NCBI GenBank assembly: GCA_020427395.1
Contig: JAGQON010000027.1
Coordinates: 1 to 43,359, forward strand
Reading direction: 5' to 3'
DNA: 43,359 nt
From: Phycisphaerales bacterium
GTDB lineage: Bacteria; Planctomycetota; Phycisphaerae; Phycisphaerales; UBA1924
Both the position numbers and the translations under genes were made by a program. The notes beneath the pieces are model-generated. The model searched no databases. It worked only from the letters and a program-made list of their open reading frames with translations, and was not told the origin of the DNA. This document shows, piece by piece, positions 20,119 to 29,397 of the stretch; position 1 is the first letter of the stretch; each line of letters opens with the position of its first letter.

Positions 20119-20793
20119 ATGCCCCAGCATCGCCCGCTCATCGCGATTACCGCCGACCTGATGATCCGCAATGATCGCCCAACGGCGTTCTCGACGATGA
20201 CCTACACCCGATCCGTACTCCAGGCCGGCGGGGTTCCCGTCATCCTCCCCCCAACGCCCGATCACTCCGATGACCTCATCAGCCGCTTCGACGCCTTCAT
20301 CTTCACCGGCGGCGACGACCCTGTCACCGAGCCCTTCGGTGTCCCCACACACCCCGCGGCCGTCCGCGTTCTCGACGACCGCCAACGCTTCGAGACCCGC
20401 CTGCTCCAGCAGCTCCAGCACCACCCCGACACCCCTGTGCTGGGCATCTGCCTGGGCATGCAGATGATGGGCCTCGTCGCGGGCGGCTCACTCAACCAGA
20501 ACCTCCCCGACACCCACGAATCCCACAGCGACCACTGGGAACACCACCACGACATCCGCTCGATCGACGAATCGCTGGTCCCCTCCGGCACCACCTACTC
20601 CAAGCACCGCCAGGCCATCGACAACCCCGGCAGCCTGCGTGTGCTTGCCAGCGCCCACGACGGCGTCATCGAAGCCATCGACGACCCCGACCGACGCTTC
20701 TACCTCGGCGTCCAGTGGCACCCCGAACGCACCGACAACGCACCCTTGGGTCAGGACATCATCAACAAGCTCGTCCGAGCGGCTGAAGGCTGA
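20119..20793 (+). CDS. Class I glutamine amidotransferase, peptidase C26 / PuuD-like
   Basis: A 224-residue stand-alone GATase1 protein of the gamma-glutamyl-GABA hydrolase type. FTGGDDP, the nucleophile elbow GICLGMQMM (Cys), and QWHPERT with the catalytic His and Glu are all present. The KHRQAIDN segment near the end corresponds to the substrate loop (N.H.QA) of PuuD-like enzymes. The likely reaction is hydrolysis of a gamma-glutamyl amide; no polyamine-catabolism genes are nearby, so the substrate is open. Its stop abuts the metF stop on the opposite strand with no gap (TGATCA). Confidence 0.87.
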   Translation: MPQHRPLIAITADLMIRNDRPTAFSTMTYTRSVLQAGGVPVILPPTPDHSDDLISRFDAFIFTGGDDPVTEPFGVPTHPAAVRVLDDRQRFETRLLQQLQHHPDTPVLGICLGMQMMGLVAGGSLNQNLPDTHESHSDHWEHHHDIRSIDESLVPSGTTYSKHRQAIDNPGSLRVLASAHDGVIEAIDDPDRRFYLGVQWHPERTDNAPLGQDIINKLVRAAEG

Positions 20794-21726
20794 TCAGAAC
20801 GGCAACGATGGCTCGCTGCCCAGCTGCCGCGAATCCTGCACGCCCAGCGTCTTGTAGATCTCCATCGTCGCGTCCGACTGATTCAGCGTGTAGAAGTGAA
20901 TCCCCGATACCCGGTGGTCCAGCAGGTCCCGGCACTGCTCCGTGGCCCAATGCACACCGACCCGCCGGATCGCCTCACCCGAGCCATCCGTCCGGCGCAC
21001 CATCCGCAGCAGCGGGGCAGGGAACCGCATCCCCAGCGCTAACTCCGACATCCGCTTCATCCCCGCCACCGACTGGATCGGCATCACCCCAGCGAGGATC
21101 GGGACACGGATCCCCGCCATCTCGCACCGATCCCGAAAGTCGTACAGGTCTCGGTTGTCAAAGAACATCTGCGTGATGATGTAGTCCGCCCCGGCATCGA
21201 TCTTCGCCTTGAGGTAGTCCATCTCCGTCAGCCGGTTCGGCGTTCCCGGATGCCCCTCCGGAAACCCCGCGACGCCGACCGAGAACCCCGGGAATCCGTT
21301 CGCCTCGCGCTGCTCATCCCCGATCGCTCGGATGAAGTCCACAAGCTGACCCGCGTTGCTGAAGCGATCATCCCTGAAGTTGTGCGCCTCGTTCTTCGGC
21401 GGGTCACCCCGGAGTGCCAGGATGCTCTGAATCCCTCTTTCGGCATATCCCTCGACGATCCCCCGGATCTCCTCCTCGCTGTGCTGCACGCAGGTCAGGT
21501 GCGGCACCGTGGTGATCCCCGTCTCGCTCCGAACCCGATGCACCAGATCCCGAGTCAGCTGCCGCGTCGACCCGCCCGCCCCATAGGTCACGCTCACGAA
21601 CGACGGCGAGAGCGCCTCAAGCCGAACGATGTGCTCAAAGAGCTTCTGGGCCCCTTCCGCCGTCTTGGGCGGGAAGAACTCGAATGAGAAGGTCGTTGAT
21701 TTGAACTGTTCACGAAAATGGCTCAT
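20794..21726 (-). CDS. metF: 5,10-methylenetetrahydrofolate reductase
   Basis: A 310-residue FAD-dependent TIM-barrel enzyme reducing methylene-THF to methyl-THF for methionine synthesis. The N-terminus shows FSFEFFPPKTAEG with the catalytic Glu, then VSVTYGAGGSTR, PHLTCV, ILALRGDPP, the FSVGVAGFPEGHP region, DYIITQMFFDN and PILAGVMPI. Length is typical of the bacterial enzyme. The ATG at 21726 has GGAG about 9 nt upstream; an upstream TTG at 21741 overlaps that site and is rejected. Together with ahcY and the ArsR-methyltransferase ~5 kb away it makes a loose methyl-cycle neighbourhood, though they are not in one operon. Confidence 0.95.
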   Translation of the reverse strand: MSHFREQFKSTTFSFEFFPPKTAEGAQKLFEHIVRLEALSPSFVSVTYGAGGSTRQLTRDLVHRVRSETGITTVPHLTCVQHSEEEIRGIVEGYAERGIQSILALRGDPPKNEAHNFRDDRFSNAGQLVDFIRAIGDEQREANGFPGFSVGVAGFPEGHPGTPNRLTEMDYLKAKIDAGADYIITQMFFDNRDLYDFRDRCEMAGIRVPILAGVMPIQSVAGMKRMSELALGMRFPAPLLRMVRRTDGSGEAIRRVGVHWATEQCRDLLDHRVSGIHFYTLNQSDATMEIYKTLGVQDSRQLGSEPSLPF

Positions 21727-21860
21727 GCCGCCACGCTCCAAGCGATTGCGCCCGCCTCTGTGCGGGAGCGTCCGAAAACCGCCTCATCATTCGCAGAATC
21801 AGCCCCGCATCGCGGAGCTTTCTGGAACGATCGGGCGTGATTGAACGAAAAGATTACACG

Positions 21861-22799
21861 ATGCACCGTTCTGATGCAGGGTCTACCAACACGCCCGGGT
21901 TCACACTGATCGAGCTGCTGGTCGTGATCGCGATCATCGCGCTGCTCATTGGGATCCTGATCCCCGCGCTCTCCAGCGCCCGTGACAGCGCCAAGTCGCT
22001 GATCTGTTCCACGCGCATGCGCCAGGTCGCCACCGGCTGGCAGATCTATGCCGACACCAACCGCGACATCTCCGTCCCCGCCCAGCCCGGTCGATACACA
22101 GACGAAGCCCGCAATGTCTATCAGCTTGGCAACGGGCTCCAGTACCGACCACGCTGGTTCGCCGTCATCGGCGCGGCCGCCGGCTTCGACGCCTTCGCCA
22201 ACCCCAGCCCCGAGCGTGACGACGAGCATGCTGTCCGGGTCGATGGCAGCGAGGTCTTCCTCTGCCCCGTCGTCCCCGAGTGGTACAACACCCGAAACTA
22301 CGCCTACGGCTACAACCACCATTTCCTCGGCAACACCCGATTCGTCAACGACGACGAGCTGTCCGGATTCATCAACTTCCCCGTCCGCGCATCGTCGCTG
22401 CACACATCCAGCACCCTGATGTTCGCCGACTCCATGGGCACCGCCGCCGGCAAGCCCGCCGGAGACCGAACCCAGAACCGAAACGACGGGTCCCGCGACC
22501 CCGATCTGCTGGCCGAGGGTGGCCACGGCTACGCCATCGATCCACCCCGCCTGACCGACAACAGCGACTTTGCAGATCGCCGCCACAGGGCCTTCGAGCA
22601 CCGCTCCGCACCCCACGCACGGCACCTCAACAAGACCAACGCCGCGTTCTGCGACGGGCATATCGAGACCCTCAAGCTGGATGATCTGGGCTATGTCGTC
22701 CGAGCCGACGGTGCCGTGACCGCAGATGATCCCCGCGCGACAAACGCCAGATTCTCGGGCAACAACGCCGACAAAGATCCGCCCCGCCTCAACCGATAA
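21861..22799 (+). CDS. Type II secretion-like pseudopilin with H-x9-DG motif
   Basis: About 312 residues. A short leader ends in Gly before the prepilin methylation motif, PG-FTLIELLVVIAIIALLIGI, so it should be processed by a prepilin peptidase and keep one transmembrane helix. The C-terminal part has HLNKTNAAFCDGHIE, an H-x9-DG signature typical of the large planctomycete pseudopilin families (DUF1559 and relatives). These are numerous and mostly uncharacterised; roles in envelope pseudopili or secretion are inferred. ATG 21861 gives a normal-length leader; a GTG at 21837 is possible. It is divergent from metF and is followed by a LuxR-type regulator after 60 nt. Confidence 0.88.
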   Translation: MHRSDAGSTNTPGFTLIELLVVIAIIALLIGILIPALSSARDSAKSLICSTRMRQVATGWQIYADTNRDISVPAQPGRYTDEARNVYQLGNGLQYRPRWFAVIGAAAGFDAFANPSPERDDEHAVRVDGSEVFLCPVVPEWYNTRNYAYGYNHHFLGNTRFVNDDELSGFINFPVRASSLHTSSTLMFADSMGTAAGKPAGDRTQNRNDGSRDPDLLAEGGHGYAIDPPRLTDNSDFADRRHRAFEHRSAPHARHLNKTNAAFCDGHIETLKLDDLGYVVRADGAVTADDPRATNARFSGNNADKDPPRLNR

Positions 22800-22844
22800 C
22801 CCCGCCTGCCCGGCTTCTCGCTTCGATCCGGGCGATCTATCTGC

Positions 22845-22850
22845 TACACT
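22845..22850 (+). promoter_or_regulatory. TANNNT box 9 nt before the LuxR-type gene
   Basis: TACACT ends 9 nt before ATG 22860. A partial -35 (TTCGAT at 22822-22827) lies at exactly 17 nt spacing. Confidence 0.5.
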
Positions 22851-22859
22851 GGTGGCGCC

Positions 22860-23648
22860 ATGCTTGCCGAACTCTCCGCCACCGATATTCACGATTGCCA
22901 CACCCTGGCTTCGAACTGTCGCGATCTGGGCGCGGATGTCGATGCCTGGCGACAGCTCCTGCTCAACGAGCTCCGCAAGCTCGTCAACGCACAGGTCATT
23001 ATCAGCTCCGAGATTGAGCACTTCGGCAAGTCCGGCGACCAGAACACCCGTTACCTTGGCACACACCGCGACGGCTGGATTTCCAGCGAAGCCGAGCAAC
23101 GCTGGCGCGAGTACGCCCAGTCCATCCCTGTCGAACGCACCCCCGAGTACCCGTACCTTTCTAAGTTCTCCGGCGAGACCATGGTCCTCTCGCGCGATCA
23201 GATCTGGGGCCGTGAGTCCTGGTACCGCTCGCACACTTTCAACGAGATCCACCGCGAGTGCGGCATCGACGACTACATCATCTCCGTCTGCCCGACTTCC
23301 ATCTCCGATCGCTGCACCACGCTCTGGCTCCACAAGGGCGTCGGCTCGCGCGATTTCACCAAACGCGAACGCGCCATCGTCGCCCTCCTCCACCTGATCA
23401 TCAACAAGGAAATCGGCACCTACCTCGCCGCCGCCGATGAGCCCAAGCTCTCCAAGCTGACCAACCGTCGCATCGAAGTCCTCGACCGACTGCTCGCAGG
23501 CGATTCGGAAAAACAGATCGCATTCCACTTCGATGTCTCGCGTGCAACGATTCACGACCATGTGCTCGCGATCTACCGCCACTTCGGAGTCTCCTCCCGA
23601 GGCGAACTGCTGGCCAAGTTCATCGGTCGCGCCAAGCCCAAGCCCTGA
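22860..23648 (+). CDS. LuxR-type HTH transcriptional regulator
   Basis: A 262-residue DNA-binding protein. The C-terminal ~60 residues form a LuxR/GerE helix-turn-helix: LTNRRIEVLDRLLAGDSEKQ, IAFHFDVSRATIHDHV and IYRHFGVSSRGEL. The N-terminal ~195 residues are not a receiver domain (no phospho-acceptor pattern) and do not match a clear autoinducer-binding motif. They could be a small-molecule sensor. Such orphan regulators are widespread in planctomycetes. The gene ends at a terminator; the next gene, a secreted propeller protein, is preceded by a palindrome that could be its operator. Confidence 0.82.
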   Translation: MLAELSATDIHDCHTLASNCRDLGADVDAWRQLLLNELRKLVNAQVIISSEIEHFGKSGDQNTRYLGTHRDGWISSEAEQRWREYAQSIPVERTPEYPYLSKFSGETMVLSRDQIWGRESWYRSHTFNEIHRECGIDDYIISVCPTSISDRCTTLWLHKGVGSRDFTKRERAIVALLHLIINKEIGTYLAAADEPKLSKLTNRRIEVLDRLLAGDSEKQIAFHFDVSRATIHDHVLAIYRHFGVSSRGELLAKFIGRAKPKP

Positions 23649-23670
23649 AGCCCACCAACGCCCGCTCCTG

Positions 23671-23700
23671 AACCCCCCACCAAAGAGTGGGGGTGGTTTT
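23671..23700 (+). terminator. Rho-independent terminator after the LuxR-type gene
   Basis: CCCCCAC (23674-23680) pairs with GTGGGGG (23687-23693) around CAAAGA; the flanking AACC and GGTT extend the stem with a bulge, and it ends in TTTT (23697-23700). Confidence 0.82.
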
Positions 23701-23702
23701 CG

Positions 23703-23723
23703 CATATCTCCCGCGAAGATATG
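23703..23723 (+). promoter_or_regulatory. Perfect palindrome upstream of the propeller gene
   Basis: CATATCT (23703-23709) and AGATATG (23717-23723) are perfect inverted arms separated by 7 nt. It is AT-rich against its surroundings and 54 nt before the next start. It may be a binding site for a dimeric regulator (possibly the LuxR-type protein just upstream) or a leader hairpin. Confidence 0.4.
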
Positions 23724-23777
23724 TGCATCGACAAAGGTCGACTTGAACCTCAGAGACCCCCAAACAGGAGCAACATC

Positions 23778-24749
23778 ATGAGCACCGCACCACGAATCCT
23801 CGCAGCACTCGCCTTCATCGGCGCTGCCCAGTCCGTCAACGCCGAAACCATCCTCTTCGCAGGCGATCAGGGCGTCGTCCACGCCCTCGACACCCAGACC
23901 GGAACCGTTAGCTTCCGCGGCGTCTGCTCGGGCCCCGTCAGCTCGATGGTCGTCCACGACGGAACCCTCTACCTCGGCGACAACAACGGAGTCTTCTACA
24001 ACTACGATGTCGCCACCAACCTCGTTCAGAGCGCCTTCTTCGTCGACACCGATGCCAGCGCCATGACCTGGCTGGGCGACCAGCTCGTCATCGCCGACTC
24101 GTCCGGTCGTGTTGACTACATCGATCCCGACACCGGTGAGGTCGACCACAGCGTCGAGAACCTCAGCACCGACATCACCGCCATCGGCATCGACGCCGGC
24201 GGGCTCTTCGTCGGCGGACAGTCCTCGCTCGCCCTCCGCGCCCACATCGGGCAGGATAGCTTCAACTTCTTCGCCGCGTGCGGCTCGCAGATCCAGTCCA
24301 TGGCCTTCGGCTCCGAGACCATGTTCCTCGGCGGCACACACTTCTTCGGCGACAACAACGGCACCGTCTATCTGTTCGATAAGTTTGAGGGCGGAGTCAA
24401 CTACTCGGGCACCCACGATGTCGCCTCCGATGTCACCGCCATGGTCGTCGCCGACGGCATGCTCTACATCGGCGGCACCGACGGCATCATCCACGAGATG
24501 AACCCGCAGACCGGTGCCATCGCCCGCACCTTCGACACCGGCATCAACATTCAGGCCATGACGCCAGAGTCGGGCATCGTCTCCTGCCCCGCTGACTACG
24601 ACGCCAACGGCACCCTCAACTTCAACGATGTCTCCAACTTCATCAACCTCTACAACAACCAGCTTGTCCCCGGCGACACCACCGGCGACGGCGAGTTCAA
24701 CTACTTCGACATCTCGCTGTTCCTCAACTACTTCAACGGCGGCTGCTGA
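23778..24749 (+). CDS. Secreted beta-propeller-like protein with dockerin-like C-terminus
   Basis: About 323 residues. The signal peptide (PRILAALAFIGAAQSVNA) is cut before ETILFAGDQG. Repeats of about 40 residues with the pattern GDQGVVHALDTQTG, GDNNGVFYNYD, YIDPDTGEVDHS and IHEMNPQTGA look like PQQ/WD-type propeller blades. The last ~55 residues are the same Gly-Cys dockerin-like tail as in the S8 protease: CPADYDANGTLNFNDVS, then TTGDGEFNYFDISLF, ending GGC. An enzymatic role is not evident; binding or surface display is inferred. CAGGAG lies 8-13 nt before the ATG. A strong terminator follows. Confidence 0.82.
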   Translation: MSTAPRILAALAFIGAAQSVNAETILFAGDQGVVHALDTQTGTVSFRGVCSGPVSSMVVHDGTLYLGDNNGVFYNYDVATNLVQSAFFVDTDASAMTWLGDQLVIADSSGRVDYIDPDTGEVDHSVENLSTDITAIGIDAGGLFVGGQSSLALRAHIGQDSFNFFAACGSQIQSMAFGSETMFLGGTHFFGDNNGTVYLFDKFEGGVNYSGTHDVASDVTAMVVADGMLYIGGTDGIIHEMNPQTGAIARTFDTGINIQAMTPESGIVSCPADYDANGTLNFNDVSNFINLYNNQLVPGDTTGDGEFNYFDISLFLNYFNGGC

Positions 24750-24760
24750 TCGTCCCGGCA

Positions 24761-25981
24761 TCAGAACCCCCCATCCGAGCCCGCCGGCGACACAGCGCCG
24801 GCGGGTTCTTTCGTTGGAACGGATTCCGCAACAACCGCGACCACGCGATCACCCAGACGATACACCAGCACGCTTAGCCCCGCCCGATCCCCATCGCCGC
24901 GCAGACGCCGCTGGAGCTCATCCGGATTCACCACACCAGCGCGGGTTCGGATTTCAACGACCCCCGCTCCAAGGTCACGCAGCACCGCGCGGACCCGTTT
25001 CTCGTTCCAAGGCAGGGTCTCCAGCACCCGATACCACCGTACCATCGCGTGCTTTGTCGCGTCCTCACCCGTCACCAGCCCGGTCCCCGGATGCACCAGC
25101 GAGACACTCAGCTCATCGAGCAAGCGCCCCACCAGATCCGCTCGCTCCACGCACGCATCAAGCGTTCCGATAAACGAACCGATCTCGCTGGAATCCTCAG
25201 GGCGCTCGGACTCGCCGCTCAGCGAAGCCACGGCACCCGAGTCATCAAGCACTGTCGCCCGCCGGCTGTGCTCGCCCGCGAGTTTCCCTATCCAAAGCAC
25301 CCCCTGAGTCAACCCCCCCGGCTCGCTCAGGATCTCCACCTCACCCGCGGGCAGCGCGTACGCATCAACTCCGGGGTTGAGCTTGATCGCCCCAGTGCCG
25401 ACCTTGCCGATGATCGCATCCCACACATCCGGCCCCGGCATGAAATCCTCAAGCAGCAGCGTCCGCTTCGTACCATCGCGGCGTGCCGGATCAAGATGGA
25501 ACGCCGCCACATCCGCGGGCATATCCGCAAGCGCATCGCCGCACACGGCCTCGCAGTGGGGGAGATTGTGCCCGTACATCTCGATCCGAGCCGGATGTAC
25601 ATCCACACCAGTGACACGCAACCCAGCGCGAGACAGCCCCCAAGAGTCCGCACCGATCCCGCAGCATAAATCGGCGACTGCAGCCCCCTCGACCAGCACC
25701 GCCGCAAACCGGCTCGCCTTGTACACGCTTGATCGAACCGAGCTGGCCATCTCAACGCCGGCAACATCAGCTAACAGCGAGGTGCACCACGCCGCATCCA
25801 GCTTGCCCGCCGCCTTCCGCCGAGCCTCGCTCGCCTCAAGAATACCCCTGACCCGATCCGCATCGAAACGCTTCCGCAGCCGCCCTATTTCCGATGCGGA
25901 TGGCGAAGCCGGTGCGCACGCGACGGCCTCCTGCCCCTCCGGGCGACGAAGCCATCTCCATATCTCGATCGGGAGATCCAT
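24761..25981 (-). CDS. Class I SAM-dependent methyltransferase with THUMP-like C-terminal domain
   Basis: A 406-residue protein. The methyltransferase core has motif I, VADLCCGIGADSWGLSRAG, then VTGVDVHPARIEMYGHN and the catalytic-region motif FHLDPARRDG. The C-terminal ~100 residues (VRWYRVLETLPWNEKRVRAVL, VVEIRTRAGVVNPDELQRRL, VLVYRLGDR) match the THUMP-like domain seen on this family. An RNA substrate is likely but unproven. The start is at ATG 25981, where no Shine-Dalgarno is visible; the gene begins directly after the T-tract of the ahcY terminator, so either it is leaderless or a downstream start is used. It converges with the propeller gene. Confidence 0.83.
   Translation of the reverse strand: MDLPIEIWRWLRRPEGQEAVACAPASPSASEIGRLRKRFDADRVRGILEASEARRKAAGKLDAAWCTSLLADVAGVEMASSVRSSVYKASRFAAVLVEGAAVADLCCGIGADSWGLSRAGLRVTGVDVHPARIEMYGHNLPHCEAVCGDALADMPADVAAFHLDPARRDGTKRTLLLEDFMPGPDVWDAIIGKVGTGAIKLNPGVDAYALPAGEVEILSEPGGLTQGVLWIGKLAGEHSRRATVLDDSGAVASLSGESERPEDSSEIGSFIGTLDACVERADLVGRLLDELSVSLVHPGTGLVTGEDATKHAMVRWYRVLETLPWNEKRVRAVLRDLGAGVVEIRTRAGVVNPDELQRRLRGDGDRAGLSVLVYRLGDRVVAVVAESVPTKEPAGAVSPAGSDGGF
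24780..24811 (+). terminator. Terminator of the propeller gene, inside the 3' end of the opposing gene
   Basis: CCCGCCGGCG (24780-24789) pairs perfectly with CGCCGGCGGG (24796-24805) around ACACAG, then TTCTTT. It lies within the last codons of the convergent methyltransferase gene (stop at 24761-24763). Confidence 0.85.
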
Positions 25982-26016
25982 AAAAGAGGGCGGCGCACCT
26001 GTCGATACGCCGCCCT
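25982..26016 (-). terminator. Rho-independent terminator after ahcY
   Basis: On the minus strand AGGGCGGCG pairs with CGCCGCCCT (plus coordinates 26008-26016 and 25987-25995, 12-nt loop), followed by CTTTT (25986-25982). The T-tract runs directly into the ATG of the next leftward gene. Confidence 0.85.
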
Positions 26017-26037
26017 GAAGTCACTCATGCATCACGA

Positions 26038-27537
<1,500 letters not shown>

Positions 27538-27591
27538 GCTAATCCCTTTCATGCGGGCAACCATGCCCGTCCGTTCACAGTGTCTCGTGTG

Positions 27592-28569
27592 TCAAACCTG
27601 GGCCACCGCCGCGAATAGCGACGGCCCCGATGCCTCAACCCCCGGACGCAGCTTGTGCGTGCGCACCGAGGAAAAACCTGCTTCCCTGAACATCGCCTCG
27701 CGTTCGTCATCATCGAACCCGAGATGCAGATGCCCCATCGCGTGCTTGTACTCGATCCGGTCGTGGCGGCACATATCGACAACCAGCAGCATCCCGCCGC
27801 CATTGTCCGTCCGCAGCACACGCCGCGCTTCCATGATCGCCTCGATCGGCGACTCAAGATGGTGCAGCACCAGCACGCATGCCGCCGCATCAACGCTCGC
27901 GTCCGGGATCGGCAGCTTCGTCAGGTCACCCTCGACAAAGCGGATCCGCTCCACGCTCCCGCCATGCTCCAGCAGCCGTGATCGAGCCGCATCCAGCATC
28001 GCCGGCGAGCGATCAATTGCGATCACCTCGCGAACCCACGGTGACAAGAGCTCCGTCGCGTTGCCCGTCCCGCAGCCAAGGTCCGCCAGCACCCAGCTGG
28101 GATTCACAAACCCCAGCAGCGCATGCTCCGTGAACCCGCTGCCAAACAGCTCGCCACGAACATCGTCCCAAGCGCCCGCGACCCGACCGAAGTATGCCGC
28201 CGAGTCCGTCATCCGCTCAGCAAGCACAGACCGCAATCGGCGATCATCCTCCGCCAGCGTCGCGTCGTCACCGAGTTGATTACGGATCGTCACCCAGATC
28301 GTCCGGTGCTCGCTCGGCAGGTCGTCGATGACCACCCGGTAATACGAAGCCGGCCCAGCTGAGCGTTTGAACACCCAGCCCCCGTCGCTCAGCACTCGCA
28401 GATGCCGCGATCCCGACGACTGCGGGATCTGCAAGACCTTGACCAGTTCACCCACCGACAGCTCATGCTGCTCCAGCACCCGAAGCATGCGAATCCGTAC
28501 GGCATCGCCCAGCTGCGAGAGCAGCTCAACGGTCATCTGGCTGGATATTGGGTGGTGCGGCTGGGTCAT
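27592..28569 (-). CDS. ArsR-type HTH regulator fused to a SAM-dependent methyltransferase
   Basis: About 325 residues. The N-terminal ~95 residues are an ArsR winged helix: LLSQLGDAVRIRMLRVLEQ, LSVGELVKVLQIPQSSGSRH and LRVLSDGGWVFKR. There are no metal-binding Cys pairs. The C-terminal half is a class I methyltransferase: VLADLGCGTGNATELL (motif I), VIAIDRSPAMLDAARSRL, EGDLTKLPIPDASVDA and VLHHLESP. Standing upstream of ahcY, it probably senses SAM or SAH with the methyltransferase-like domain and represses the operon; ArsR-family regulators of SAH recycling (SahR) are known in Proteobacteria. A symmetric element overlaps its promoter. ATG 28569 is used; an in-frame start further upstream would precede the predicted promoter. 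Confidence 0.88.
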   Translation of the reverse strand: MTQPHHPISSQMTVELLSQLGDAVRIRMLRVLEQHELSVGELVKVLQIPQSSGSRHLRVLSDGGWVFKRSAGPASYYRVVIDDLPSEHRTIWVTIRNQLGDDATLAEDDRRLRSVLAERMTDSAAYFGRVAGAWDDVRGELFGSGFTEHALLGFVNPSWVLADLGCGTGNATELLSPWVREVIAIDRSPAMLDAARSRLLEHGGSVERIRFVEGDLTKLPIPDASVDAAACVLVLHHLESPIEAIMEARRVLRTDNGGGMLLVVDMCRHDRIEYKHAMGHLHLGFDDDEREAMFREAGFSSVRTHKLRPGVEASGPSLFAAVAQV

Positions 28570-28570
28570 G

Positions 28571-28602
28571 ATCCGATCATCCGGAAATATGGATAAAAGG
28601 AT
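28571..28602 (-). promoter_or_regulatory. Symmetric operator candidate: ATCC-N4-ATCC-N8-GGAT-N4-GGAT
   Basis: ATCC occurs at 28571 and 28579; GGAT at 28591 and 28599. The two half-sites are exact mirror images about one dyad centre. The element covers the predicted -10 and transcript start and ends one base before the ArsR-methyltransferase start codon (28569-28567), a classical autorepressor position. Confidence 0.62.
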
Positions 28603-28626
28603 ACAAGCCCCCCGTGCCCCGGTCAA
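28598..28626 (-). promoter_or_regulatory. Promoter of the arsR/methyltransferase-ahcY operon
   Basis: On the minus strand TTGACC (28626-28621) and TATCCT (28603-28598) are separated by exactly 17 nt. The start point would be near 28591, giving a leader of about 20 nt. Confidence 0.6.
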
Positions 28627-28638
28627 GCAGGCCCGGAA

Positions 28639-29322
28639 TCAAAACTCCGGCTGAAGCGCCAATGAAGGGCCAGGAATCATGCCAAGAGCCGACAAGCGGT
28701 CATTGATCGTGGCGCTGTTCTTGTCGAACCACAGGGCGTAGCGAAGATTCCGGATTTCTGCATCCTCATCACCGATCGAGCGGGCAAAGTCCGCCATCGC
28801 CATGTACGGCTCAGCCGATTCACCACGCCCGTTCACGATCGCCAGCGTGTATGCCTCACGGGCCTCATCGAGCAGCCCCGCCTCGGTCGCGTAACGCCCA
28901 AGACGCAGATACCCCGAGCCCTCCGGCCCCTCGTTCACGCTCTCGCGAAGCAGACGCATCAGGCCATCGGTATCACCGACTGCGACCAACGCCTCGGCGA
29001 GGGCCTCAAGCGTCTCAATATTGCCCGGCTGGAGGTCATGCGCCACCCGCAGGTGCCCAACCGCGTCCTGGTACTTCCCAAGACGCATTTCCACCACACC
29101 CAGCCGGTACTCGGCCATCGCGCTGTGCGGGCGACGATCGACATACTCCGTCCAGATGTCGTACGCTTCCTGCCAATCGCCCTGATCCTCGGCGATCCCC
29201 GCCTTGATCTGCAGATCGTTGAGCGCGAGCGTCCGCTTGACTTTCCCCGCAGTATTACACCCGCCGAGAACACCCGACAGACCCAGTGTCAGTGCCAGTA
29301 CCGCCGCGCTTGCTCGCTTCAT
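28639..29322 (-). CDS. TPR-repeat lipoprotein
   Basis: About 227 residues. The N-terminus is a lipoprotein signal: basic MKRAS, a hydrophobic stretch, and the lipobox LGGC. The rest consists of helical TPR repeats, e.g. DWQEAYDIWTEYVDRRPHS, AEYRLGVVEMRLGKYQDA and GYLRLGRYATEAGLLDEA. It is therefore likely a periplasmic protein-interaction scaffold attached to a membrane. ATG 29322 is chosen because GGAG lies about 9 nt upstream, overlapping the alternative ATG at 29337. The gene is divergent from the LigD-like phosphoesterase gene; the ArsR-type operon follows with its own promoter. Confidence 0.85.
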   Translation of the reverse strand: MKRASAAVLALTLGLSGVLGGCNTAGKVKRTLALNDLQIKAGIAEDQGDWQEAYDIWTEYVDRRPHSAMAEYRLGVVEMRLGKYQDAVGHLRVAHDLQPGNIETLEALAEALVAVGDTDGLMRLLRESVNEGPEGSGYLRLGRYATEAGLLDEAREAYTLAIVNGRGESAEPYMAMADFARSIGDEDAEIRNLRYALWFDKNSATINDRLSALGMIPGPSLALQPEF

Positions 29323-29386
29323 CGTCACGATCTCCATTCACCCGGCGATGACCGGGCACACGATCCTAGCGTCATTCCCACCGACA

Positions 29387-29392
29387 TACCAT
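29387..29392 (+). promoter_or_regulatory. TANNNT box 5 nt before the phosphoesterase-like gene
   Basis: TACCAT ends 5 nt before ATG 29398. There is no Shine-Dalgarno sequence in between. Confidence 0.42.
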
Positions 29393-29397
29393 GCATC

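Noticed and set aside
20791..20796. TGATCA at the junction of the GATase and metF stops as a regulatory palindrome
   Set aside because: It is explained by two abutting stop codons, TGA on each strand.
21837..21860. GTG start for the pseudopilin
   Set aside because: It would add 8 residues to the leader with no ribosome site; ATG 21861 gives a normal prepilin leader. Not excluded.
21723..24761. A 1012-codon open frame on the minus strand across metF's upstream region, the pseudopilin, LuxR-type and propeller genes
   Set aside because: It is antisense to three well-supported genes and its peptide is Val/Gly/Asp/Glu-rich low complexity, the usual mirror image of C-ending codons.
27538..27591. 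SAH riboswitch in front of ahcY
   Set aside because: The gap is only 54 nt and holds one small hairpin (CGGGCA/TGCCCG at 27554-27569); it lacks the conserved core of SAH riboswitches.
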